Positions 24,869-34,245 of a stretch of DNA of 64,000 nucleotides are shown here, piece by piece. A program made the translations under genes and the position numbers. Each line of letters begins with the position of its first letter. Positions within the stretch are counted from its first letter, which is position 1. Source of the DNA: Alistipes sp. ZOR0009 (lineage in GTDB: Bacteria > Bacteroidota > Bacteroidia > Bacteroidales > ZOR0009); contig NZ_JTLD01000025.1 of the NCBI RefSeq assembly GCF_000798815.1, positions 27,011-91,010 of the forward strand, read 5' to 3'. Below the pieces are notes generated by a model. It was not told where the DNA came from and did no database searches. It saw only the letters and a program-made list of their open reading frames with translations.

Positions 24869-27781
24869 ATGAAATTACGTTCTTTTCTAGTCGCTGTATT
24901 GCTTGCTGCCCCAGGTTGGGTTTTTAGCCAGCAGTTTTCTCCGGCTTCTTTTGTTAATCCCTTTATTGGAACAGGGGGGCACGGTCATACCTATCCGGGT
25001 GCAATTGCTCCTTTTGGGATGGTTCAACTAAGTCCTGATACTCGGCTTACTGGTTGGGATGGCTGTTCGGGCTACCATTTCTCCGACTCGGTGGTCTACG
25101 GCTTTTCGCATACCCACCTAAGTGGTACCGGAGTCTCCGATTACTGCGATGTACTGTTGATGCCCACCGTTGGCAAGGCAGTTTTTAGCAACACAGAGTA
25201 CAGCTCTTCCTTCCGTAAGTCGTCCGAAAAGGCAGAACCTGGCTACTATACAGTTTTTTTAGATAAGCCTCAGGTAAAAGCCGAGCTTACTGCACTGCCA
25301 CGTGTAGGGGTTCATCGCTATACCTTCCCGGCGACCAAAAATGCCAATATCCTTCTCGATTTGGAGCATCGCGACGAGGTTACCGACTCGTGGATTGAGG
25401 TGGTTAGCAATACGGAGGTTCGTGGCTTTCGTAGATCGAAGGCTTGGGCTAATAACCAGGTTATCTACTTCGTAATTCGTTTCTCAAAGCCCTTTGATGC
25501 GGCTACCTTCGATCCAAAGTCGAAGGCTACAGGCAAGGCTGGCAAGTACCTAAAGTGCAACTTCGGCTTCCAAACCAAAAAAGGCGAACAGGTGGTGGCC
25601 AAGGTGGGCATATCGGCTGTTGACATGGATGGCGCAAAGGCCAACCTCGATGCCGAAATGAAGGGGCTTAGCTTTGATTCGGTGCGCAAGCAAACCTTTG
25701 CCAGCTGGAATCGCGAGCTGAGCAAAATAGAGGTTTCTGGAGGAACAAAGGATCAGCAAACCATATTCTACTCTGCGCTTTACCACTGCATGTCGGTTCC
25801 AAACCTGTTTATGGATGTAGATGGAAGATACTTGGGTACCGATCATAAGATTCATAAGGCGGAAGGGTTTACGCCCTACACCATTTTCTCGTTGTGGGAT
25901 ACCTACAGAGCATACCACCCGCTGATGACCATAATCGAAACTCGCCGAACTAAAGATTTTATTAATACTTTCCTTTCGCACTATAAGAATGGCGGTTTGC
26001 TTCCCGTTTGGGAGCTTGCCGGCAACGAAACGTTCTGCATGATTGGTTACCACTCTGTTCCCGTTATTGCTGATGCCTTTATTAAAGGGATTAAGGGCTT
26101 TGACGAGAAGCTTGCTCTGGAGGCGATGCGTAATAGCGCCATGCAGGATCACTATGGGCTAAGCTGGTATCGTCAGCTGGGCTGTCTTCCTGGAGATAAG
26201 GAGTGGGAGGGCGTATCAAAGACCTTAGAGTATGCCTACGACGATTGGTGTATTGCCCAGATGGCAAAAAAAATGGGTAACACCGCCGTTTACAACGAGT
26301 ATATTGCCCGCGCACAGTTCTACCAAAACCTTTTTGATCCTGAAACTGGGTTTATGCGCCCTCGCTTGAATGGTGGCTTTAAGACACCTTTCAATCCTAC
26401 CGAGGTAGATTTTAATTTTACGGAGGCTAATAGCTGGCAGTACAGCTTCTACGTCCCACAGGATATTGCTGGATTGGTAAGGATGCATGGTGGTGCTGCT
26501 AAGTTTTCGAAGAAGCTGGATGAGCTTTTCTCAACCGAGCAAGATCTTAGCGGAAGACATCAATCTGACATTACCGGACTTATTGGGCAGTATGCGCATG
26601 GCAATGAGCCAAGCCACCACATGGCGTACCTCTACAACTTTGTGGGCGAACCTTGGAAGACGCAGCAGCGCGTGCGTCAGATTATGGACGAGATGTATAC
26701 TACCAAGCCTGATGGCCTGATTGGTAACGAAGATTGCGGACAAATGAGCGCATGGATTGTCATGAGCGCGCTAGGATTCTATCCCGTGACGCCAGGTACT
26801 ACCGATTACATTATTGGGACTCCTTGGTTCTCGAAGGCTACCATCAACTTGGAGGATGGGAAAAAGTTTACCATTACAGCACCCCAGGTTGACTCGAAGA
26901 ACTTCTACATAGCCAGTGCCACCTTAAACGGCAAGGCGTATACCAAGAGCTATATCGACCATTCCGATATCATGAAGGGCGGAAACCTTAGCTTTACCAT
27001 GAGCGCAACGCCAAATAGGCAGTGGGGCGTAGGCAAAGGCAATGAGCCAGTAACGGCTATTGAGAGCTACAGCAGAACAATTATCCCGAACATAAAGGCA
27101 AAGGCCAAAACCTTTGTTGATAGCACAACCATTACCCTGCATAGCACCGAGAAGGACGCAAAGATATACTATACGCTAAATGGTAGCGATCCTCGTACAA
27201 ATGGAATGCTATACGGACACCCAATTACCTTAGCCCGCAATACGCAGGTTAAGCTGGTGGCGGTTGTACCGGGTAAGGATACTAGCTTTGTTGTAGAAGG
27301 CAACTTCTATAAGGTTAGAAACGATCGTAAAATAACCATTGCTGCCAAGTATAGCGATCAGTATACCGCAGGAGGTCCATCAGGGTTGGTTGATGGAGTA
27401 CGCGGAGAAAGCGATTTTCGTTTAGGTGGATGGCAGGGCTATCAGGGACAAGATTTTGTCGCTGTTGTAGACCTTCTTTCGGAGCAGCAGATTAGCAAGC
27501 TTGCAGCAGGTCTGCTACAGGACACCCGCTCTTGGATCTTTATGCCACGCGATGTAGAGTTTTACGTGAGCAACGACAATGTGAACTTTACGCAGGTGGC
27601 TAAGGTCGTTAATACTATTCCTGAAAACCAGGAAACAGCGCTTAAGGACTTTGCCGCTTCGGTAAACGTAAAAGCGCGCTACGTAAAGGTGGTTGCGCAT
27701 AGCTACGGTATGCTACCTCAGTGGCATATTGGCGCGGGCTCGCCTGCCTACATCTTTATTGACGAAATTGTAATAGAGTAG
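24869..27781 (+). CDS. GH92 family alpha-mannosidase with CBM-like C-terminus
   Basis: This 970-residue exported glycosidase starts with a signal peptide ('MKLRSFLVAVLLAAPGWVFSQ'). The N-terminal beta domain has 'VNPFIGTGGHGHTYPGAIAPFGMVQLSPDT' and the catalytic (alpha/alpha)6 part has 'FSLWDTYRAYHPLMTI', 'HGNEPSHHMAYLYNFVGEPWKTQ' and 'GNEDCGQMSAWIVMSALGFYPVTPG', all GH92 hallmarks. GH92 enzymes are calcium-dependent inverting exo-alpha-mannosidases that trim N-glycans and other mannosides. The C-terminus adds a chitobiase-type domain (about residues 755-815) and an F5/8-type C carbohydrate-binding domain (about 830-970). No SusC/SusD pair lies next to it. Terminated downstream at 27799. Confidence 0.93.
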   Translation: MKLRSFLVAVLLAAPGWVFSQQFSPASFVNPFIGTGGHGHTYPGAIAPFGMVQLSPDTRLTGWDGCSGYHFSDSVVYGFSHTHLSGTGVSDYCDVLLMPTVGKAVFSNTEYSSSFRKSSEKAEPGYYTVFLDKPQVKAELTALPRVGVHRYTFPATKNANILLDLEHRDEVTDSWIEVVSNTEVRGFRRSKAWANNQVIYFVIRFSKPFDAATFDPKSKATGKAGKYLKCNFGFQTKKGEQVVAKVGISAVDMDGAKANLDAEMKGLSFDSVRKQTFASWNRELSKIEVSGGTKDQQTIFYSALYHCMSVPNLFMDVDGRYLGTDHKIHKAEGFTPYTIFSLWDTYRAYHPLMTIIETRRTKDFINTFLSHYKNGGLLPVWELAGNETFCMIGYHSVPVIADAFIKGIKGFDEKLALEAMRNSAMQDHYGLSWYRQLGCLPGDKEWEGVSKTLEYAYDDWCIAQMAKKMGNTAVYNEYIARAQFYQNLFDPETGFMRPRLNGGFKTPFNPTEVDFNFTEANSWQYSFYVPQDIAGLVRMHGGAAKFSKKLDELFSTEQDLSGRHQSDITGLIGQYAHGNEPSHHMAYLYNFVGEPWKTQQRVRQIMDEMYTTKPDGLIGNEDCGQMSAWIVMSALGFYPVTPGTTDYIIGTPWFSKATINLEDGKKFTITAPQVDSKNFYIASATLNGKAYTKSYIDHSDIMKGGNLSFTMSATPNRQWGVGKGNEPVTAIESYSRTIIPNIKAKAKTFVDSTTITLHSTEKDAKIYYTLNGSDPRTNGMLYGHPITLARNTQVKLVAVVPGKDTSFVVEGNFYKVRNDRKITIAAKYSDQYTAGGPSGLVDGVRGESDFRLGGWQGYQGQDFVAVVDLLSEQQISKLAAGLLQDTRSWIFMPRDVEFYVSNDNVNFTQVAKVVNTIPENQETALKDFAASVNVKARYVKVVAHSYGMLPQWHIGAGSPAYIFIDEIVIE

Positions 27782-27798
27782 CCAGTTCTAAAATAAGT

Positions 27799-27836
27799 AA
27801 AACCCACCCAAGCATTCGGCTCTGGGTGGGTTTTTT
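27799..27836 (+). terminator. Terminator after GH92 gene
   Basis: A 9-bp stem (AACCCACCC/GGGTGGGTT) followed by a T run, 18 nt after the stop. Confidence 0.92.
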
Positions 27837-27883
27837 GTATGCTTCAAAAGGAGCTTGCCTTTTGCTAAACGATCTTACTGCTT

Positions 27884-28870
27884 TTATAGCGTTATACGGT
27901 CTATCTCTTCAATCTCCTCCTTCGAGAAGGTTATATTTTCAAGCGACTTCAGGTTCTCAGCAATTTGCTCCACCCTGCTAGCCCCTATTAGTACGGAGGT
28001 AACCCTGTCGTCGTGCAGCTGCCAGCTGATGGCCATTTGAGCAATGGTTTGTCCTCGCTTAAGGGCAATCTCACGTAGCGCACGCACCTTCTCCATGGCA
28101 GGGGAAACCTCCTCTGTCTTTAGGTAGCCATGCGATTTTGCCGCGCGCGAGTCCTGTGGTATTCCATCAATATACTTATCGGTTAGCAAACCTTGAGCCA
28201 GCGGCGAGAAGGTGATGGTTCCCATGCCGTGCTCCTTGTTGTAGCCTAAAATTTCCTGTTCGGGTTGGCGTAAAAGCAGCGAGTATTTCAGCTGATGAAC
28301 AATAACTGGTACCCGTGCCTCGCTCAGGTAGCGCAGGATAACCTCAGCCGCTTCTGCAGGATACTTCGAGATGCCAATATAGAGCGCCTTTCCCTGCCGA
28401 TAGATGGTTTCGAGTGCCGAAGCGGTCTCCTCCAACGGCGTGTTGGGATCGTATCGGTGGCTATAGAAGATATCGACATACTCGAGTCCCATACGCTGCA
28501 AGCTTTCGTTACAGCTCTCGATAAGATATTTTCGTGAGCTGCCATCGCCGTAGGGGCCAGGCCACATTTCGTGTCCAGCCTTGGTGGAAATGACCATCTC
28601 GTGACGTAAGTTCTGAAAATCTTTCCTTAGAATCCGGCCAAAAGTCTCCTCCGCAGCTCCAGCAGGAGGTCCGTAGTTGTTGGCAAGATCAAAATGGGTA
28701 ATCCCCGCGTCAAAAGCGTATTGAACCATATTACGACATACACCAAAGTTGTCGGGTTCGCCAAAGTTATGCCATAGACCCAGCGAAAGTTCTGGAAGAA
28801 CCAGCCCGCTGTTGCCCGTACGTCGGTAGCGCATGGCTTTGTAGCGATCTGGATTTGGTAAATAGCTCAT
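27884..28870 (-). CDS. Aldo/keto reductase, YghZ/GprA-like
   Basis: This 328-residue NADPH-dependent oxidoreductase has the TIM-barrel pattern of the AKR14-like group. It opens 'MRYRRTGNSGLVLPELSLGLWHNFG' and contains 'HFDLANNYGPPAGAAEETFG' with catalytic Asp and Tyr, 'VISTKAGHEMWPGPYGDGSSRKYLIESCNESLQRM' with catalytic Lys, and 'VDIFYSHRYDPNTPLEETASAL' with His. Members such as E. coli YghZ reduce L-glyceraldehyde-3-phosphate and methylglyoxal, so a detoxification role is likely but not proven. The gene is a single unit, convergent with the GH92 gene, whose terminator lies between them. Confidence 0.88.
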   Translation of the reverse strand: MSYLPNPDRYKAMRYRRTGNSGLVLPELSLGLWHNFGEPDNFGVCRNMVQYAFDAGITHFDLANNYGPPAGAAEETFGRILRKDFQNLRHEMVISTKAGHEMWPGPYGDGSSRKYLIESCNESLQRMGLEYVDIFYSHRYDPNTPLEETASALETIYRQGKALYIGISKYPAEAAEVILRYLSEARVPVIVHQLKYSLLLRQPEQEILGYNKEHGMGTITFSPLAQGLLTDKYIDGIPQDSRAAKSHGYLKTEEVSPAMEKVRALREIALKRGQTIAQMAISWQLHDDRVTSVLIGASRVEQIAENLKSLENITFSKEEIEEIDRITL

Positions 28871-29172
28871 GTGATTGTAATATTTAGTTACCTCTTTAGA
28901 TGCATAAGTAGCGAAAAAATTTCGGAAGCGCTGATAGTTTAAGATAATTTCTAATCCGATTAAGCGATACTCGTGCCTTCTGAAAGCATTCTGTTAGACC
29001 TTTTCTGTGATTTAACTTTTCTTTTATACTTAGTGAAATTGTGCTGAATAAAAGCCCCTTTTATATATGAAAAGCACGAATAGCATACTGGTATGGCCTT
29101 TTTGGTTGTATTGTTCTGTAACTTTTAAGAAGGGGGTGCGTCATACGTGCAAACAAAAGCAAACAGGCAATT
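28871..29172. other. Divergent intergenic region
   Basis: These 302 nt lie between the divergent aldo/keto reductase and TonB-dependent receptor genes. A TAACTTTT segment at about 29120 is near the -7 consensus but not exact. No other structure was seen. Confidence 0.5.
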
Positions 29173-31632
29173 ATGAAATCATCGTATTTATTTAAATTTT
29201 TACTAACATTAGTTCTATTCATTGCTGTAGGACGTGTAAGTGCAGCTAATAGGGGAGTTATTTCGGGAAAGGTTATTGATAAGCTAAGTAATCAGCCAAT
29301 ACCGTATGTGGCCGTAACATTGGGGGTGCTTCCAGATAGTACCGTAAAGAAAAGCGTGCTAACAGATGATCAAGGTAACTTTAAATTCGAAGAGATAGCC
29401 GAAGGAAAGTATGTTGTAAGCGCATACATGGTAGGATATGTACGTAAGCATTCCAAACCTATCATATGCAGGCAAACATCGGTTAAGGTAGACGATATTA
29501 TACTAGAGAATACCATTATCAAGGAGGTTACCGTTGTAGGAAAAAGGCCGGAGATTGAGATGAAGGCAGACAGAACGGTTATGAATATTGAAAATACCGT
29601 TACAGCAGCTGCCGAGAATGCCTATGAGGTGCTACGTAAGGCTCCTGGGGTAAATATTGACAAGGATGACAAGATATCGCTTAAGGGTAAGGAGGGCGTA
29701 CTGGTTACCATAAACGATAAGTCGACCTATCTTTCGGGCCAAGACTTAGCGAACTACCTGAAAACACTAAATGGAACAGAAATAGAAAAAGTTGAGCTTA
29801 TAACAACTCCTCCTGCTCGTTATGAAGCAGCTGGTAACGTGGGAATCATCAATATTAAACTAAAAAAGAATAATAAGATTGGTATAAATGGCTCTACCAA
29901 TGCAGGGATTCTTATAACCCGAAAAGTTGGAGGAAATGCAGGAATCAACTTAAATATGCGCCAAGGAAAGCTGAACACTTTTGCTTCGATTAGCGGCAAT
30001 AAAGGCTTTTACAAAAGCAAAAATATGGTTGATAAGAGGATAAATGGAGATACTGCTCAGATATATCAAAAAGTAAAATCGCTTGGCGATTGGGGTAGCC
30101 TTAACTTTAGGGTAGGTGCAGACTATGATATCAACAAAAGACATACAATTGGCGTAATGGCTCGTTCTAACTTTTCGGAGGAGGATGGTGACCAAACAAC
30201 ATTAACCAACCTGATCCTCAGAAATGGCGATTTGGGAAAGAGGCTAATCAGCAAAAATGAGGATGGCGAGCATAATAAAAACTTTTCCTATAACCTAAAC
30301 TATAAGTTTACCATTGATACCAGCGGAAGGTCATTAAATGTTGATGCAGATTACGTGCAGTATAGAAATAGGGGATACCAAAATGGCGATACCTACTACT
30401 ATAATGGCGCTGGAGCTGAAATTTCTCATCCAGTATATATAAAAGACACAAAACCTTCTGACATTTATATAAAATCGTTCAGGGCTGATTATGTACATCC
30501 TTTTTCTAAAATTGTAACCCTTGAAACAGGAGTAAAGGGAAGCTTGGTAAATAGCGATAACAATCTGAAGTCAGAGAAGATGGTCTTTCCTATGACTGAC
30601 TACATAAATGATCTAGGCCGTTCTAACCACTTCAAGTACGAAGAAAGTATTTTGGCAGGATATGCCTCTATCGCCTACGAAAAGGCAGGATGGAGCGTAA
30701 AAGGAGGTCTTAGAGCCGAACAAACATGGGGACGAGGAAATCAGGTTACTATCGGAACGATTAACAAGCGCAATAGCCTCGACTTTTTCCCTACATTCTA
30801 TGTAATGAGAACCATTAACGAGAAGAATTCGCTTAGCTTTAGCTACAACCGACGTATCGATCGTCCAAGCTACAGCAAAATGAATCCGTTTGTATCGCGT
30901 ATTGACGAATATACCTACCAAGAGGGTAATCCAAACCTTCGCGCTCAGTATACCGACAACATTGAAATCAACCACTCATGGGCAAATAGAATATTTACAA
31001 GCATTAGCTACTCGCATACCAAGGATGTGCAAATGCAGGTTCTCGAAGAGGTTGATATTGTGAAGCCAGCCAACGGAGGAACCTCTGAAAATGTGAAGGC
31101 AAGTAAGATAGTTGAGCGAAATATTAAGGATTTGAATGGATTTACATGCAATGTTAGCGCAAACTTTCAACCTTTTAAGTGGTACAGAACCAACACCAAT
31201 TTAACTGGAATGTACAACAGCTACAATAGGGGCGAAGGAAAATCGGGAAATAGCAAGCTTATGTACATGATATACTCGAGCAACAGCTTTATACTTCCCA
31301 AATCGTATGTTTTTGAGGTGATGCTTAGATACAATAGTCCGATGGCCTACGGTATGATTGACCTGAAATCGCAAAGTTCTGTAAATATTGGGATACAAAA
31401 GAAGCTGCTTGCAGGTAAGATAACGCTAAAAGCTTCGGCCGACGATATCTTTAAGACAATGAACAGCCGTGCACGTGCAAATTACGATGGCATGAATCTG
31501 TACACCAAAAGCGAATGGACTAGCCAACGTATTAATCTATCCGTAGTTTACCGATTTGGTAGCAAGGATGTAAAGCAGGCTCGCCAACGATCAACAAGCT
31601 CGGAGGAAGAGCAAAATAGAACCGGAAAGTAG
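29173..31632 (+). CDS. TonB-dependent outer membrane beta-barrel protein
   Basis: This 819-residue protein has a signal peptide ('SYLFKFLLTLVLFIAVGRVSA'), then an N-terminal carboxypeptidase-regulatory-like domain (about residues 28-115: 'VISGKVIDKLSNQPIPYVAVTLGV', 'ILENTIIKEVTVVGKRPEI'), a plug domain (about 120-230: 'AYEVLRKAPGVNIDKDDKISLKGKEGVLVTINDKSTYLSG', 'IEKVELITTPPARYEAAGNVGIINIKLKK') and a large barrel of the outer-membrane-beta-barrel-family-3 type. The end 'QRINLSVVYRFGSKDVKQARQ' resembles a last strand followed by a charged tail. It should import or bind an unknown ligand; no SusD partner is present. It is monocistronic with a strong terminator. Confidence 0.88.
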   Translation: MKSSYLFKFLLTLVLFIAVGRVSAANRGVISGKVIDKLSNQPIPYVAVTLGVLPDSTVKKSVLTDDQGNFKFEEIAEGKYVVSAYMVGYVRKHSKPIICRQTSVKVDDIILENTIIKEVTVVGKRPEIEMKADRTVMNIENTVTAAAENAYEVLRKAPGVNIDKDDKISLKGKEGVLVTINDKSTYLSGQDLANYLKTLNGTEIEKVELITTPPARYEAAGNVGIINIKLKKNNKIGINGSTNAGILITRKVGGNAGINLNMRQGKLNTFASISGNKGFYKSKNMVDKRINGDTAQIYQKVKSLGDWGSLNFRVGADYDINKRHTIGVMARSNFSEEDGDQTTLTNLILRNGDLGKRLISKNEDGEHNKNFSYNLNYKFTIDTSGRSLNVDADYVQYRNRGYQNGDTYYYNGAGAEISHPVYIKDTKPSDIYIKSFRADYVHPFSKIVTLETGVKGSLVNSDNNLKSEKMVFPMTDYINDLGRSNHFKYEESILAGYASIAYEKAGWSVKGGLRAEQTWGRGNQVTIGTINKRNSLDFFPTFYVMRTINEKNSLSFSYNRRIDRPSYSKMNPFVSRIDEYTYQEGNPNLRAQYTDNIEINHSWANRIFTSISYSHTKDVQMQVLEEVDIVKPANGGTSENVKASKIVERNIKDLNGFTCNVSANFQPFKWYRTNTNLTGMYNSYNRGEGKSGNSKLMYMIYSSNSFILPKSYVFEVMLRYNSPMAYGMIDLKSQSSVNIGIQKKLLAGKITLKASADDIFKTMNSRARANYDGMNLYTKSEWTSQRINLSVVYRFGSKDVKQARQRSTSSEEEQNRTGK

Positions 31633-31654
31633 TTTTTCATAGTTTACTGTTATG

Positions 31655-31696
31655 GAGGGCGGATTCAGATAGAGAGCTGAATTCGCCCTCTTTTTT
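31655..31696 (+). terminator. Terminator after the TonB-dependent protein
   Basis: A long stem of GAGGGCG and ATTCAG arms with one mismatch pair, followed by a T run, located between the TonB-dependent gene and the leucine cluster. Confidence 0.9.
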
Positions 31697-31800
31697 GTAT
31701 GCTTCTCTTATTAGACTAAAATGGAATAACGGTGATGCCATCCGCGAAAAATTATCCTTAAAATCGGGAGAGCCTCAAACAAAAGCATCTTTCTGGTGTT

Positions 31801-33441
31801 TTGGCAGGAGTTTCAATCCTAAAACGAACCATTTTGTACAGGTTTCAGTCAAAATTAGATTTAGACACCGAAGAGCGTAGGCTTCATTGTGATGCGTATA
31901 ATCTGCTTTTAAAGGAATATCTGCAGGTTTTGCAGTCGGTTGTAGATCGTGAAAATGATTCGCAGGTTATTCGTCATCGCCAAAGAGGGAAGATGGTGGC
32001 TCGCGAGCGCATTTCGACCTTACTAGATGCCGATTCCTCATTTCTGGAGCTTTCTCCTCTTGCATCATATAACCAGTACGACAACCAATTTCCTTCGGCA
32101 GGAATTGTAACCGGCATCGGATACATTCATAAGCGGCTGGTGATGGTGATTGCCAACGATGCAACCGTTAAGGGGGGAACGTACATTAAGGAAACTATAA
32201 AAAAGCATTTACGAGCACAGGAGATTGCGCTTCAAAATGCTCTTCCATGCATATACTTAGTTGATAGCGGTGGTATATTTCTACCCGAGCAGGATAAGGT
32301 CTTTGCCGATAAGGATCATTTTGGCCGTTTTTTCTACAATCAGGCTCGCATGTCAGCACAAGGAATTCCTCAAATCAGCGTGGTGATGGGATCGTGCACC
32401 GCTGGTGGCGCGTATGTGCCCGCAATGAGCGATGAGGTCATTATCGTGCGCAATCAGGGAACCATTTTTGTGGGAGGGCCGCCACTTGTAAAGGCTGCAA
32501 CTGGCGAAGAGGTTACTCCCGAGGAGCTCGGAGGGGCGGTGGTTCATACTTCTATCTCGGGCGTGGCAGATCATATTGCTGAGGACGATAACCACGCGCT
32601 TCAAATCTGTAGAAATATTGTTGAGACGTTTGCTTCCGCAGATATGCAGCCTAGTGATAGGGCTACACCTGTTGAACCCTTTTTCGATCAACGCGAGCTG
32701 CTAAGTATTGCTCCAATAGATCTTCGCAAGCTGGTAGATCCGAGAGAAATTATAGCACGAATTGTAGATGGGAGCGAATTTCATGAGTTTAAGGAGGACT
32801 ATGGAAAGACGCTGGTGGTTGGGTTTGCTCGTATTAACGGCTATAAGGTGGGAATACTGGCCAACTATGGGGTATTCTTTTCGGAGAGCGCCCTTAAAGG
32901 AGCTCATTTTGTGGAGCTGTGCGCATCCCGAAATATTCCGCTGATTTTTCTCCAAAATATAACTGGCTTTATCGTCGGTAAGCAGTATGAACATGCCGGA
33001 ATTGCGCGAGATGGTGCCAAGTTGATTAATGCGGTAGCTACTGCCAATGTTCCTAAGCTGACAGTTATAATCGGGGGGTCCTACGGCGCAGGAAACTATG
33101 CGATGGCGGGTCGTGCCTACGAACCAAACCTTTTGTTTACCTGGCCAAATGCTCGCATTTCGGTGATGGGAGGTGAGCAAGCTGCCAATGTGCTGCTAAC
33201 CGTAAAGGAGCAGCAGCTGGTAAAGTCCGGTAAAACCTTGACAGATGCAGAAATTAAAAAGGTGAAGGACGAAATCTACGAAAAGTACGAGCACGAGGGT
33301 TCCCCATTATATAGTACCTCACGCTTATGGGACGATGGGATTATTAGCCCTACGGATACGCGTAAGGTTTTGAGCATTGGGCTTGAGATGGCGTATAACC
33401 GCCGATTTGAAGCAACCAAATTTGGAATATTTAGAATGTAA
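31801..33441 (+). CDS. liuB: Methylcrotonyl-CoA carboxylase beta (carboxyltransferase) subunit
   Basis: The 546-residue frame (TTG start at 31801) matches the carboxyltransferase subunit of methylcrotonyl-CoA carboxylase, which carboxylates 3-methylcrotonyl-CoA to 3-methylglutaconyl-CoA. Signatures are 'RDENDSQ'-like N-terminus, '[18 protein letters not shown]', '[23 protein letters not shown]', '[32 protein letters not shown]', '[31 protein letters not shown]', '[19 protein letters not shown]' and '[15 protein letters not shown]'. These are closer to MCC than to propionyl-CoA carboxylase. No ATG lies near the conserved N-terminus; TTG at 31801 or 31834 are candidates. It begins the leucine cluster, three nt before the hydratase gene. 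Confidence 0.92.
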   Translation: MAGVSILKRTILYRFQSKLDLDTEERRLHCDAYNLLLKEYLQVLQSVVDRENDSQVIRHRQRGKMVARERISTLLDADSSFLELSPLASYNQYDNQFPSAGIVTGIGYIHKRLVMVIANDATVKGGTYIKETIKKHLRAQEIALQNALPCIYLVDSGGIFLPEQDKVFADKDHFGRFFYNQARMSAQGIPQISVVMGSCTAGGAYVPAMSDEVIIVRNQGTIFVGGPPLVKAATGEEVTPEELGGAVVHTSISGVADHIAEDDNHALQICRNIVETFASADMQPSDRATPVEPFFDQRELLSIAPIDLRKLVDPREIIARIVDGSEFHEFKEDYGKTLVVGFARINGYKVGILANYGVFFSESALKGAHFVELCASRNIPLIFLQNITGFIVGKQYEHAGIARDGAKLINAVATANVPKLTVIIGGSYGAGNYAMAGRAYEPNLLFTWPNARISVMGGEQAANVLLTVKEQQLVKSGKTLTDAEIKKVKDEIYEKYEHEGSPLYSTSRLWDDGIISPTDTRKVLSIGLEMAYNRRFEATKFGIFRM

Positions 33442-33444
33442 GCT

Positions 33445-34245
33445 ATGGAACAAGGGAAGTACCTATATATAAAGGTAGATGTTGATGAAGACACTACTAC
33501 CATTCTATTTCGAAGGCCAGATGTTCGAAATGCCTTTAATTCTAAAATGATAAAAGAGATTACCTCTGCAGTTAAATTGGCAGATAGCCTTTTTCTTGTA
33601 TTCCGAGGAGAAGGTAATGTCTTTTCAGCAGGAGCAGATGTAGACTATATGCGAAAAATTGCCCGAATGGGGTATGATGATAACCTAAAAGATGCCAAAA
33701 TTTTGGCAAAGCTCTTTGAGGAGATCGCTAACTCCTCATGTATTACTATTTCGATGATACAAGGAGCGTCTATGGGTGGTGGAAATGGAATTGTTGCTGC
33801 ATCCGATTTCTCGATAGCGCTAAGAAATACGCTATTCTCCTTCAGCGAAGTTAAGCTGGGGCTTGTACCGGCAACCATCTCTCCGTACGTACTTCAAAAG
33901 GTAGGAAGAGGTAAAGCGCTAGAACTATTTCTAACAGGTCGTCAATTTGATGCAGCAGAAGCGCACTCCATTGGGCTTGTTACAAAGGTAGCCGATCATA
34001 ATAGTTTTGAGAATGATCTTATAACGCTAAAGGAGAAACTTCGTCAGAATTCGCCAGCAGCAATGCGTAGCGTAAAAAGGTTGCTGAGGAGCTTGGCAAG
34101 CAGCACTGAGGATATTTTAGAGATAACATCTTCTTTCATTGCTGATGCTCGCTCATCAATGGATGGACAGGAAGGCTTAGCTGCCTTTCTTGAAAAGCGA
34201 AGCCCTAGCTGGTTTAATGCAGAATCAAACGATAAAGGATGGTAA
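33445..34245 (+). CDS. liuC: Methylglutaconyl-CoA hydratase (enoyl-CoA hydratase family)
   Basis: This 266-residue crotonase-fold enzyme has oxyanion-hole segments 'NVFSAGADVDYMRKIARMG' and 'IQGASMGGGNGIVAASDFSIA', and 'FSEVKLGLVPATISPYVLQKVGRGKALELFLTGRQFDAAEAHSIGLVTKV'. The 'EVKLGLVPATISPYV' stretch is typical of methylglutaconyl-CoA hydratases of the LiuC type, which convert 3-methylglutaconyl-CoA to HMG-CoA. The neighbours support this: it sits between the two subunits of methylcrotonyl-CoA carboxylase, in the liuB-liuC-liuD order known from Pseudomonas. The reaction product is the branch-point metabolite of the downstream mevalonate genes. It overlaps the next gene by seven nt. Confidence 0.88.
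   Translation: MEQGKYLYIKVDVDEDTTTILFRRPDVRNAFNSKMIKEITSAVKLADSLFLVFRGEGNVFSAGADVDYMRKIARMGYDDNLKDAKILAKLFEEIANSSCITISMIQGASMGGGNGIVAASDFSIALRNTLFSFSEVKLGLVPATISPYVLQKVGRGKALELFLTGRQFDAAEAHSIGLVTKVADHNSFENDLITLKEKLRQNSPAAMRSVKRLLRSLASSTEDILEITSSFIADARSSMDGQEGLAAFLEKRSPSWFNAESNDKGW

Noticed and set aside
25550..26152. 200-codon minus-strand frame
   Set aside because: Antisense to the well-supported GH92 gene, with no recognisable domain.
32701..33180. 159-codon minus-strand frame
   Set aside because: Antisense to the MCC beta gene; no features.
31801..33441. Propionyl-CoA carboxylase beta identity for this gene
   Set aside because: The [14 protein letters not shown] and [16 protein letters not shown] motifs and the flanking methylglutaconyl-CoA hydratase favour methylcrotonyl-CoA carboxylase.
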